Below are positions 17,161-25,017 of a stretch of DNA of 64,000 nt, one piece after another. Every line of letters begins with the position of its first letter. The stretch's first letter is position 1. The notes beneath the pieces are model-generated. The model did no database searches. It saw only the letters and a program-made list of their open reading frames with translations, and had not been told where the DNA came from. The position numbers were made by a program, and so were the translations under genes. This DNA is from Arthrobacter sp. ZGTC412 (lineage in GTDB: Bacteria > Actinomycetota > Actinomycetes > Actinomycetales > Micrococcaceae). Location of the stretch: NCBI RefSeq assembly GCF_002929215.1, contig NZ_PJII01000002.1, forward strand, positions 124,001-188,000. The letters run 5' to 3'.

Positions 17161-18015
17161 CTAGTAGGTCCGAAGGAGCTTGCGGACCAGGACGACGAAC
17201 AAGGTGCCGGCTGCGGCGAAGGCAGCCAATGGTTTCCACCGGTTGCCCAGGCTGCCTGCGGACTCTGAGAGAGCTGCAAGCCGGTGCCCGGCAAGGTCCT
17301 TGCCCCGCCCGGCGAGAGCCTGGCCGTGGCGGAGTTTGCCCTGCGCCGCAGCCATCAGGAACTGTGCCTGGGTTTTGACGTCGAGCTCTTCGCCGAGGTC
17401 GTCGCGGACTTCGGTGAGGTGGTGGCGGCGCTGGTTCAGGCGGCGGACAAGTTCCGGCTCGGAGGCGTCCGGGAACTCCTTGTTGTGCTCCGCCGCCTTT
17501 GCTTCCTTCTCGGCCTTTGCCGTGGCGTCGGCCTCCGCTTTGGCTGCCTTGGCCGCTTTCTCCTCGGGGCTCCGCGGATCGAGGACCGCGGGGTTGAAGG
17601 CGGAGCCCTCCTTCGCGATGCCGATATCGTGCTTGATGCCGCGGATGGTTTCCTCCGGCAGCAGGGGCATCGCCTTCTTGAATTTACGCATTCCGATTAA
17701 GCCACCGATGAGTGCTATCAGCAGGAAGGCCGCGGAGACCAGCAGGGCAGCCAACCACGCCGGCATGATCGTGGCGAGGCCCATGATGGCGGCAACAATC
17801 AGGCCGACCAAAAGGAAAAGGAGGAAGACGAGGGCCACTGCGAGGAAGGCCGCGGCAACTCCGACCTGGATGCCCTTGCGCTTGAGCTCGATCTTCGCGA
17901 AAGCAACTTCGTCATTCAGCTGGCGGGGCGCCAACCGGAAAAGGAGTTTAAGCGTCCTGGGCAGCGCAGCGATGCGCAATCCCGGGCTGGTCCGCCCGCT
18001 GTGACGTCCGCTCAT
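17161..18015 (-). CDS. Holin-III-like membrane protein with DUF3618-like C-terminus
   Basis: 284 residues in three parts. Residues 20-125 resemble the actinobacterial holin superfamily III domain, with an amphipathic start and two membrane helices (about 50-75 and 82-108). A charged Ala/Lys/Glu linker (about 145-185) is likely helical. Residues 190-284 (RRLNQRRHHLTEVRDDL onward) resemble DUF3618, ending in another membrane helix. The combination suggests a membrane-stress or envelope protein, not a phage holin, since no phage genes are nearby. The assignment rests on pattern recognition. Confidence 0.7.
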   Translation of the reverse strand: MSGRHSGRTSPGLRIAALPRTLKLLFRLAPRQLNDEVAFAKIELKRKGIQVGVAAAFLAVALVFLLFLLVGLIVAAIMGLATIMPAWLAALLVSAAFLLIALIGGLIGMRKFKKAMPLLPEETIRGIKHDIGIAKEGSAFNPAVLDPRSPEEKAAKAAKAEADATAKAEKEAKAAEHNKEFPDASEPELVRRLNQRRHHLTEVRDDLGEELDVKTQAQFLMAAAQGKLRHGQALAGRGKDLAGHRLAALSESAGSLGNRWKPLAAFAAAGTLFVVLVRKLLRTY

Positions 18016-18100
18016 CGGTTCCGCCTTACTGTTTCATGGCCGATTCGGCTTCCATGTGCTGCGGGAAAGTGCAACTGCACAGTCCCCGGCACCAAAACTA

Positions 18101-18116
18101 TCATTCAGCTGAATGA
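18101..18116. promoter_or_regulatory. Perfect 16-bp palindrome before the efflux pump
   Basis: TCATTCAGCTGAATGA is fully self-complementary and lies 79 bp before the GTG of the Bcr-type transporter, in the divergent region with the holin-like gene. A smaller repeat, GTGCA-AC-TGCAC, lies at 18069-18080. This form suits a TetR or MarR repressor; none is encoded next to it. Confidence 0.55.
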
Positions 18117-18194
18117 CGGACCCCGGGGCTTGCCGGACGGCGCGGCCTACAACGCTGCAGAATTCCTTCCGCCCCGGGCCTAGGATTAATCTCC

Positions 18195-19418
18195 GTGACC
18201 ATACCCAGCAATCCGGGCGATCTGTTGAGCCGCCGCCGGAAACTCCTGTACATCCTCCTCCTCGGCGCCCTGACGGCGTTGGGTCCGTTCACGATCGACC
18301 TTTACCTTCCCGCCTTCCCCGCGTTGGAGGAAAGCCTCGGCGTGACCGAGGCCCAGGTCCAGCTGACCCTCGCGGGGACTACCGTGGGCTTTGCTATTGG
18401 CCAGCTGGTGGTGGGCCCCTTCAGCGACAGGTTCGGCCGCCGGACCCCGCTGATCCTTGCCACGGCAGTTCACATCGCAGCGTCGCTGGGCGCCGCCCTG
18501 TCCACCGACATCACCAGCCTCGGGATTTTCCGCGTCCTGATGGGTGTGGGTGCTGCCGGCGGCGGCGTCGTGGCGATGGCCATGGTTCGAGACCTGTTTT
18601 CCGGCTACGCATTGGTCAAGATGTTTTCCCGGATGTCCCTGGTCAGCGGGCTGGCACCGATCCTGGCGCCCGTGATCGGCTCCCAGCTGCTCTTGGTGAT
18701 GCCGTGGCCGGGGATTTTCGTTTTCCTTGCCGCCTACGGCACTTTGGTCATCGTTGCCGCCCTGTTCCTGGTACGCGAGACGCTGCCTCCGGAAAAACGC
18801 CGGCAAAGCGGCATGACGGCCCGCCAGCGCTACCGGGTCCTCTTCAGTGACAGGGTCTTCGTTGGGCTGCTGCTGGTGGCCGGCCTGAACTTTGGCGGGC
18901 TGTTCACCTACCTTTCGGCCTCCCCCTTCCTGTTCCAGGACGTTTTCGGCTTTTCCGCGCAGGAGTACGGGCTGCTCTTCGGCATCAATTCCTTGGGCAT
19001 CGTCGCCGGAATCCAGACAAGTTCGCGCCTCATCCGCCGCGTGCCGCCACAGTGGATCATTGCCGCCGCCACGGCCTGGATGTTCGTGATGGCCATGCTG
19101 ATCGTGGTGTTCGACCAGCTGGGGTTCGGCCTCTGGGGCGTGCTGGTCCCGTTGTGGTTCTACATTATGGGCACGGGTTTTATGTTCCCCTGCGTGCAGG
19201 TGCTCGCCCTGGCCAGCCATGCTGCCCAGGCCGGCACCGCAGCCTCGCTGCTGGGTTTCGCGACCTTCATGATGGCAGGGCTCATCTCCCCGGTGGTGGG
19301 CTGGCTGGGCATCAGCAGCGCCGCTCCCATGGGCGCCGTCCAGGGAGCCTGCATCCTGCTGGCCATCGCGGCCCTCTGGCTGGTGGTCCGGCCACGCACC
19401 GTCCCGTCGATTCACTGA
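18195..19418 (+). CDS. Multidrug efflux MFS transporter, Bcr/CflA family
   Basis: 407 residues and 12 membrane helices. The N-terminal pattern ALGPFTIDLYLPAFP is diagnostic of the Bcr/CflA group, proton-driven drug exporters. MFS motif A is seen as GPFSDRFGRRTPL after helix 2. It starts at a GTG; an operator-like palindrome lies upstream. It stands alone on the plus strand between a minus-strand membrane-lipid cluster and a broken small gene. Exported compounds cannot be predicted. Confidence 0.92.
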   Translation: MTIPSNPGDLLSRRRKLLYILLLGALTALGPFTIDLYLPAFPALEESLGVTEAQVQLTLAGTTVGFAIGQLVVGPFSDRFGRRTPLILATAVHIAASLGAALSTDITSLGIFRVLMGVGAAGGGVVAMAMVRDLFSGYALVKMFSRMSLVSGLAPILAPVIGSQLLLVMPWPGIFVFLAAYGTLVIVAALFLVRETLPPEKRRQSGMTARQRYRVLFSDRVFVGLLLVAGLNFGGLFTYLSASPFLFQDVFGFSAQEYGLLFGINSLGIVAGIQTSSRLIRRVPPQWIIAAATAWMFVMAMLIVVFDQLGFGLWGVLVPLWFYIMGTGFMFPCVQVLALASHAAQAGTAASLLGFATFMMAGLISPVVGWLGISSAAPMGAVQGACILLAIAALWLVVRPRTVPSIH

Positions 19419-19422
19419 CGTT

Positions 19423-19613
19423 ATGAAGCCTCCTGAGAAGCGAAAGCCGCACCGGAACCGCCGGGACTCTTCCTCGGGGCGGTGCTGGGCGCCGTCGCAG
19501 GCTACTTCGCCGGCCGCGCCCTGGGCAACCCCGCCATGGGGATTGTCCTGGGCATGATCGCGGGATCCGCTTTGCTGTACCGGGTCAACCCCGGGCCCTG
19601 GAACCGGCCCTGA
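19423..19613 (+). pseudogene. Small membrane protein gene with apparent frameshift
   Basis: The ATG at 19423 opens a basic leader (MKPPEKRKPHRNRRD), but in this frame the rest is unlike a protein and stops. From about 19467 another frame reads LFLGAVLGAVAGYF and continues to a stop at 19611 with GNPAMGIVLGMIAG, a Gly-rich two-helix membrane pattern. That second frame has an upstream stop at 19434 and no good start except a GTG at 19482. A single base gained or lost between about 19455 and 19475 would join both into one protein of about 63 residues. Either a real frameshift or a sequence error. Confidence 0.4.
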
Positions 19614-19705
19614 TCATTCCCGCACGGCCCCCCGCGGCGCTCCCGCAGGCCCGGCTGCGCCGCAGCCTCCACGTCTGCCGCTGAACGCCCGTCCCGGGAT
19701 AAAAT

Positions 19706-20119
19706 GTGTCCGTGCCCCGCCGGCAGAATCAACCGCCGCTTCCGGCCACGTGGCAACGGTGCGATGCCGGGATGCTGCCACTGTGGTGGGACCGGTTGTG
19801 TGCCCAGAGCGGCGAGCAGTCCGCCGCCCTCTACGCCGCGGGCTTGTTCACCGAGGACCGCCGTCGGCCGATCGCCCAGTGGTACAACCCCGCCTTCATG
19901 GCAGCACTGCTGGTAGCCCCGGAAACCTCACCCGAATGGCCCGTGCAGCGCTTCGGCATCTTCTACGCGCCACCGGAAACCGGCTTTGTGCGCGTCCATT
20001 CCGCGCCCCACGAGTGGAACCCGCGCCAGCCGCGGAAGTCGCCCACGGAACACGAGGCGTTCCTGGCCGCCATTGTCGAGGCAGAGCGGTTTCTCCAAGT
20101 GGAAATGGACTTCGTCTAG
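19706..20119 (+). CDS. Conserved-looking hypothetical protein
   Basis: 137 residues from a GTG at 19706 (a second GTG at 19712 is possible). It is soluble, rich in Trp and Pro (WWDRL, AQWYNPAFM, SPEWPVQRFG), with an acidic helix at the C-terminus. Codon use looks like that of the neighbouring genes, which supports that it is real. I do not recognise the family. It ends 8 bases before a minus-strand terminator. Confidence 0.6.
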   Translation: MSVPRRQNQPPLPATWQRCDAGMLPLWWDRLCAQSGEQSAALYAAGLFTEDRRRPIAQWYNPAFMAALLVAPETSPEWPVQRFGIFYAPPETGFVRVHSAPHEWNPRQPRKSPTEHEAFLAAIVEAERFLQVEMDFV

Positions 20120-20127
20120 GAAAGAAA

Positions 20128-20161
20128 AATCCCCGTCCCTCCAAGGGAGGAACAGGGAATT
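20128..20161 (-). terminator. Intrinsic terminator after first tRNA-Asn
   Basis: On the minus strand the stem ATTCCCTGTTCCTCC / GGAGGGACGGGGATT (with mismatches) and loop CTT are followed by TTTCTTTCC. It lies 9 bases beyond the tRNA 3' end and also faces the convergent hypothetical gene. Confidence 0.75.
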
Positions 20162-20170
20162 TCCATTTGG

Positions 20171-20243
20171 CTCCTCCTGCTGGACTTGAACCAGCAACCC
20201 TTCGATTAACAGTCGAATGCTCTGCCAATTGAGCTAAGGAGGA
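20171..20243 (-). tRNA. tRNA-Asn (GUU), copy 1
   Basis: The minus strand gives a 73-base tRNA: acceptor TCCTCCT with AGGAGGA, anticodon loop CTGTTAA with GTT at 20208-20210, T loop TTCAAGT, discriminator G, no encoded CCA. It is identical to the copy at 20367-20439. Confidence 0.97.
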
Positions 20244-20252
20244 ATGAAGCAG

Positions 20253-20281
20253 GTATGACATTAGCAAAGGATTCACACCAA
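20253..20281 (-). promoter_or_regulatory. Promoter of tRNA-Asn copy 1
   Basis: On the minus strand TTGGTG (20276-20281), a 17-base spacer and TCATAC (20253-20258) end 9 bases before the tRNA. Copy 2 has the matching -10 TAATAC at 20449-20454, also 9 bases before its tRNA. The shared upstream bases show that promoter DNA was duplicated together with the tRNA. Confidence 0.6.
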
Positions 20282-20330
20282 AGTGAAATCGGCGGTCTTG
20301 CGGGCCTCATTGCGCTTCAAGGGCACAAAA

Positions 20331-20361
20331 AATCCCCGTTCCGGAGGCCGGAACGGGGATT
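20331..20361 (-). terminator. Intrinsic terminator after second tRNA-Asn
   Basis: A perfect 12-bp stem (20331-20342 with 20350-20361), followed on the minus strand by TTTTTTGTG. It separates the two tRNA-Asn genes, so each is its own transcription unit. Confidence 0.9.
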
Positions 20362-20366
20362 GTGCG

Positions 20367-20439
20367 CTCCTCCTGCTGGACTTGAACCAGCAACCCTTCG
20401 ATTAACAGTCGAATGCTCTGCCAATTGAGCTAAGGAGGA
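20367..20439 (-). tRNA. tRNA-Asn (GUU), copy 2
   Basis: 73 bases, identical in sequence to copy 1, with anticodon GTT at 20404-20406. It lies 123 bp from copy 1 with its own -10 region and terminator. Confidence 0.97.
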
Positions 20440-20517
20440 ATGAAGCGGGTATTAGCCTAGCAAAGGTCTGGCCGGGAAACGAAATCGGGCCCTGCCGGTG
20501 CGGTGCCGGGGAACGGG

Positions 20518-22434
20518 TCAGGCATCCGAGCGCAGGGCGCGGCGTTCCATTTCCAGCATCATCAGCTCGCGGTTGAGCCGCTGATAGGTTCCCGGATCGG
20601 CCGCCGGGTCCAGCCGTTGGAGCTGGCCCATCTTGTCCGCCTTGACCCGGGTGATCTGGAGCTCGAAAAGCCGCGAGAGGATGTCCCGGCAGTACTTCTG
20701 CACTGCTTCCTCCGTACTGGCGGGCAATGGCACCACGGCCAGTTCGGACACCAGGGGCCGCAGCGGTTCGGGGACTTCGTTCATCACGTGCTCCACCCAG
20801 CGCACCGGGTCAGCAGTAAGGTCCGGGTCCGTGGCGCGCATGGCGTCATGGACTGCCTGGAAGGCAGGTGTGGCGAACCTGGCAGCGGAGAAGCGCTCCC
20901 ACACCCCGCCGGCCAGCAGCGCGGGCTCCTGCAGTGCCACCTCCAGGGCCTGCCGCTCCATGGAAGCCACCGGATCACGCGGATCCGGGCGGTGGAAGGA
21001 CGGGACAGCGCCCGACGACGGCCCGGCAGCGACGCCGGGTCCGCCGGGTTGGGCGGCGCCTGCGGGAGTCCGGGGATCGGCGGAGGGAGGCCCGCCCTGG
21101 TCTCCGCGCTTAACGGCAGCGGTCACCATACGCAGCACTTCGTTGGGGTCCGGCATGCCCAACCAACCCGTGAGCGCCTGGCAGTAGCCCGTGCGGGTGG
21201 ACGCGTCGCGGATGGCGGCAACCACCGGAACGGAGGCCTTCAGACCCTGCACACGCCCTTCCACGGTGTCCAGGTTGAACTGCTTCAGCGTGGTGCGGAT
21301 GGCGAATTCGAACAGCGGCCGTCGCGACTGCACCAGCGCGTGTACTGCCTCGTCGCCTCTGCTTTGGCGAAGGTCGCACGGATCCGCTCCCGTGGGCTCC
21401 ACGGCCACAAACGTCTGGGCGGTGAAACGCTGGTCCTCTTCAAAGGCGCGCAGCGCCGCTTTCTGGCCGGCGGCGTCGCCATCGAAGGTGAAGATGACCT
21501 CTCCCCCGGTACCGTCGTCAGAAAGCAGCCTGCGGGCGACCTTGATGTGCTCGGTGCCGAACGCGGTGCCGCAAGTGGCCACCGCCGTCGGGACCCCTGC
21601 CAGGTGGCATGCCATCACGTCCGTGTAGCCCTCCACCACCACCAGCTGCCGGTCCTTGGCGATGTTGCGCTTGGCGAGATCGATCCCGTACAGCACCTGG
21701 GATTTTTTGTACAGGGTGGTCTCTGGGGTGTTCAGGTACTTGGGGCCTTGGTCGTCCTCGTAGAGCTTGCGGGCGCCGAAGCCGATGGTGTCCCCCGCAA
21801 TGTCCCGGATGGGCCAGATGAGGCGCCCGCGGAAACGGTCGTAGATGCCCCGGTTTCCTTCCGAGAACATGCCCGTAAGCTTCAGCTCCGCGTCGGTAAA
21901 ATTCCGGCCGCGGAGGTGCTTGAGCAGTGCATCCCAGCCCTGCGGGGCGTACCCGACGCCGAACTGTTCGGCGGCGGCACGGTCGAACCCGCGGCCGTGC
22001 AGGAACGTTCGCCCCTCCGCGGCACCGGGCGTCAGCAGCTGGGCCTGGAAGAATTCGTCGGCAATTTTGTGGGCGTCCAGCAGCCGCTGCCTGCGGCCCA
22101 CTTCCTCACGGCTGGGGCCGGTCCCGCCGTCCTCGTACCGGAGTTCATAGCCGATCCTGGAAGCCAGCTTCTCGACGGCCTCCTGGAAGGAGCTGTGGTC
22201 CTGCTTCTGGACAAACGCAATGACGTCGCCGTCCTCGCCGCAGCCGAAGCAGTGGTAACGGCCTACCTGGGGACGGACGGTGAAGGACGGCGAGCGCTCG
22301 TCGTGGAAGGGGCACAGGCCCTTGAAGGTCCCCAGCCCGGCGCCCTTGAGCGTGACGTAGCCGTCAACCACTTCCTTGATGTCCGTGCGCTGGCGTACTT
22401 CGTCGATATCTTCACGTTTGATCAGCCCAGCCAC
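20518..22434 (-). CDS. dnaG: DNA primase
   Basis: 638 residues. DnaG makes RNA primers at the replication fork. The CHC2 zinc finger is C41-x2-H44 and C62-x2-C65. The TOPRIM domain shows EGYTD (268-272) with E268 as the catalytic acid, and the metal-binding DGDAAG (D318, D320). A Pro/Gly-rich linker at about 440-490 leads to a C-terminal helicase-binding domain. It follows dgt by 52 bp on the same strand, a common actinobacterial pairing. Confidence 0.97.
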   Translation of the reverse strand: MAGLIKREDIDEVRQRTDIKEVVDGYVTLKGAGLGTFKGLCPFHDERSPSFTVRPQVGRYHCFGCGEDGDVIAFVQKQDHSSFQEAVEKLASRIGYELRYEDGGTGPSREEVGRRQRLLDAHKIADEFFQAQLLTPGAAEGRTFLHGRGFDRAAAEQFGVGYAPQGWDALLKHLRGRNFTDAELKLTGMFSEGNRGIYDRFRGRLIWPIRDIAGDTIGFGARKLYEDDQGPKYLNTPETTLYKKSQVLYGIDLAKRNIAKDRQLVVVEGYTDVMACHLAGVPTAVATCGTAFGTEHIKVARRLLSDDGTGGEVIFTFDGDAAGQKAALRAFEEDQRFTAQTFVAVEPTGADPCDLRQSRGDEAVHALVQSRRPLFEFAIRTTLKQFNLDTVEGRVQGLKASVPVVAAIRDASTRTGYCQALTGWLGMPDPNEVLRMVTAAVKRGDQGGPPSADPRTPAGAAQPGGPGVAAGPSSGAVPSFHRPDPRDPVASMERQALEVALQEPALLAGGVWERFSAARFATPAFQAVHDAMRATDPDLTADPVRWVEHVMNEVPEPLRPLVSELAVVPLPASTEEAVQKYCRDILSRLFELQITRVKADKMGQLQRLDPAADPGTYQRLNRELMMLEMERRALRSDA

Positions 22435-22486
22435 AGTGCAATCCTAGCCCCGGGGTACGACGGCGACTGTCGCCTTATGGCGTTCC

Positions 22487-23776
22487 TCACCACAGCGACG
22501 GAAGGCTCCCCACAAGGCGTTCGTACATGGCCAGCGCCGAGCCGTCGGTGAGTGACGCCACCTGGTCAATCACGACGCGAAGGCGTGCACCGTCGTCGGG
22601 CGCGTCCCGCCAGTCGGCAGCGAACATCGGCTCGAGGTGCCGGTCGCCGGTGGCGCTCAGCGCCGTGACCAGGGCGTGAAGTACCTCGCGCTGGCGCTCG
22701 TAGATGGGCTGGCGGTGTTCCGTGGTCATCACAAAGGTGGTGGCCAGGCCCTTCATAACGGCGATCTCCATCACGGTCTCGTCCGGCACCATGAGCTGGG
22801 CGCTGTAGCGCGTCAGGTTCTCGGGGCCGTAGACCGCGCGGGTGGTCTCCAGTGCGCTCTGGCAGAACCGGCCGATCAGCTGGCTGGTCATGTTCTTCAG
22901 GGCTGCCATGGACTTGCGACTTCCGTCCGCCTCGCGAACCCACACGTCCGTGGCCTCCAGCCGCGCCAGCGCGGCGTCGATCGCGGCGGGATCGTTGTGA
23001 GGCAGGTACCACTGCTTGGCGTAGCCCACCACCCGGGCGCGGTGGTCCGGATTGTCCATCCAGCGGAGCTGGAAGTGTCCGGCCACGATCGCGTCCTCGA
23101 CGTCGTGCACGGAGTAGGAAATGTCGTCGGCAAGGTCCATGACCTGGGCCTCCAGGCAGGACCGGCGCTCCGGGGCACCCTCGCGGATCCAATTGAAGAT
23201 GGGGAGATCGTCCTCATAGGCGCCGAACTTGCTGGTCCGCTGCCCGTGGATCACCGGGGCTTCCAACGCAGACCAGGGGTACTTCGCTGCGGCGTCCAGG
23301 CTGGCCCTGGTGAGGTTCAGCCCGGCCGGCTGGTTATCTGGCGTCAGCACCTTGGGCTCCAGGCGCGTCAGCAGCCGGAGGGTCTGCGCGTTCCCTTCGA
23401 AGCCGCCAATGGCGTGAGCCACCTCGTTCAGCGCAGATTCCCCGTTGTGGCCGAACGGCGGGTGGCCCAGGTCGTGGCTGAGGCAGGCTGTGTCCACCAC
23501 GTCCGGGTCGCAGCCCAGGGCGCGGCCCAGTTCGCGGCCCACCTGGGCCACTTCCAGGCTGTGGGTGAGCCGGGTCCGGACAAAGTCGTCCGTGTCCGGC
23601 GCAACCACCTGGGTCTTGGCCCCCAGCCTGCGGAGCGCGGAGGAATGGAGCACCCTGGCGCGGTCACGCTCAAAGTCCGAACGGTAAACGTTCTTGCTCG
23701 GTTCCTCCACCCAGCGGGCGGAATCGTGGCTGTCGTAGCCCGGCAGCACCGGTGCAGCGGTCCGTGTCTCAGCCAC
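22487..23776 (-). CDS. dgt: Deoxyguanosinetriphosphate triphosphohydrolase (dGTPase-like)
   Basis: 429 residues. An HD-domain enzyme that removes triphosphate from dNTPs, controlling nucleotide pools. Metal-binding residues are visible: H72 in RLTHSLEVAQ, H101-D102 in LSHDLGHPPFGHNGE with H105 and H110, and the later D in MDLADDISYSVHD. The start overlaps the dusB stop by 8 bases. It belongs to the short actinobacterial type commonly placed before dnaG. Confidence 0.93.
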   Translation of the reverse strand: MAETRTAAPVLPGYDSHDSARWVEEPSKNVYRSDFERDRARVLHSSALRRLGAKTQVVAPDTDDFVRTRLTHSLEVAQVGRELGRALGCDPDVVDTACLSHDLGHPPFGHNGESALNEVAHAIGGFEGNAQTLRLLTRLEPKVLTPDNQPAGLNLTRASLDAAAKYPWSALEAPVIHGQRTSKFGAYEDDLPIFNWIREGAPERRSCLEAQVMDLADDISYSVHDVEDAIVAGHFQLRWMDNPDHRARVVGYAKQWYLPHNDPAAIDAALARLEATDVWVREADGSRKSMAALKNMTSQLIGRFCQSALETTRAVYGPENLTRYSAQLMVPDETVMEIAVMKGLATTFVMTTEHRQPIYERQREVLHALVTALSATGDRHLEPMFAADWRDAPDDGARLRVVIDQVASLTDGSALAMYERLVGSLPSLW

Positions 23777-24947
23777 CGGAAACGTCCAGTTCCGCAGCGG
23801 AGATCTCCCGTGACTGGTCGGCGTTGAGTGCCCGCGATTCCAGCCAGTCCTTCGGCAGCGCAGGCCTCTTCGGTGAGCCTGCCCGCCCGCGCGGGCCTTC
23901 GGCGTCGCCGCCCGGATAGGGCGAGTCCAGGTCCAGCTCCGCGAGGGTGTCCCGAAGCACCTGCAGGCTGGTCACCAGTGCCAGCCTGGTGCGCAGTTCC
24001 CCGCCCACCACGTAGCCCTTGAAGTACCAGGCGATGTGCTTGCGGATCTCGCGGAGCGCCTTGCCCTCGTCGCCAAAGGTTTCCACCATGAGTTCCGCGT
24101 GCCGGTACACACCCTCGGCCACCTGCCGCAGGTTGGGCCGGAAGCGGGTGTCGCTGCCTTCGAAGGCTGCCTGCAGGTCCCCGAACAGCCAGGGCCGGCC
24201 CTGGCAGCCGCGGCCCACCACCACGCCATCAACACCTGTTTCGCGGACCATCCGCACAGCGTCTTCTGCGGACCAGATGTCGCCGTTGCCCAGCACCGGG
24301 ATGTCGGGCAGCGCCTCGCGAAGGCGGGCGATCGCGGACCAGTCAGCCTGTCCGGAGTAGAACTGGGCGGCTGTCCTGCCGTGGAGGGCGACGGCGGCAA
24401 CGCCGGAATCGCGGGCGATCCGGCCGGCGTCGAGGTACGTCAGGTGGTCGTCGTCGATGCCCTTGCGCATCTTGATGGTGAGCGGGACGTTGCCCTTCGA
24501 GGCTTCCTTGACGGCTGTCTGGACGATCGAAGTGAAGAGGTCGATCTTCCAGGGCAGGGCCGAGCCGCCGCCGCGGCGGGTGACCTTGGGCACGGGGCAG
24601 CCGAAGTTCAGGTCAATGTGGTCCGCCCGGTCTTCCTCCACAAGCATCTGCACGGCGCGGCCCACTGTCACCGGGTCAACACCGTACAGCTGGACGGACC
24701 GGACCTTTTCGTCGTCGTCGTGGGAAATGATGCGGAGGGATTCAGGCGTCCTTTCCACCAGGGCGCGGGAGGTGACCATTTCCGCCACGTACATGCCGCC
24801 GCCGTATTCGCGGCACAAACGACGAAAAGCGGAGTTGGTGATCCCGGCCATGGGCGCCAGGATCACCGGGGTGTCCACGGTGATGGGGCCAAGCTTCAGT
24901 GGCGGGAGTTCCAGCTTGGGGGCGGGAGGAGTTGCTGTAACAGTCAC
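23769..24947 (-). CDS. dusB: tRNA-dihydrouridine synthase
   Basis: About 392 residues. An FMN-dependent TIM barrel that reduces uridine in the tRNA D-loop. Signatures are LAPMAGITNSAFR at the N-terminus, LNFGCPVPKVTRRGGGSAL with the catalytic cysteine, and VVVGRGCQGRPW. The open frame continues upstream antisense or out of family, so I chose the GTG at 24947 because the protein then begins just before the family N-terminus; its ribosome site (GGAAAG) is unusually close. It overlaps dgt by 8 bases, so dusB, dgt and dnaG probably form one unit. Confidence 0.93.
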   Translation of the reverse strand: MTVTATPPAPKLELPPLKLGPITVDTPVILAPMAGITNSAFRRLCREYGGGMYVAEMVTSRALVERTPESLRIISHDDDEKVRSVQLYGVDPVTVGRAVQMLVEEDRADHIDLNFGCPVPKVTRRGGGSALPWKIDLFTSIVQTAVKEASKGNVPLTIKMRKGIDDDHLTYLDAGRIARDSGVAAVALHGRTAAQFYSGQADWSAIARLREALPDIPVLGNGDIWSAEDAVRMVRETGVDGVVVGRGCQGRPWLFGDLQAAFEGSDTRFRPNLRQVAEGVYRHAELMVETFGDEGKALREIRKHIAWYFKGYVVGGELRTRLALVTSLQVLRDTLAELDLDSPYPGGDAEGPRGRAGSPKRPALPKDWLESRALNADQSREISAAELDVSGG

Positions 24948-25017
24948 CTTTCCATTGTTGCAAAGCCGGGCAAATCGGGAGTTCCAGCAGAACTCACTCC
25001 CCCGGCAGCCGCCGCCG

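Noticed and set aside
17161-18015. A prophage remnant suggested by the holin-like protein
   Set aside because: No other phage genes, integrase or attachment sites are present, and base composition is like the neighbours.
22637-23827. A 396-residue plus-strand frame opposite dgt
   Set aside because: It is fully antisense to dgt, which has all catalytic residues in place.
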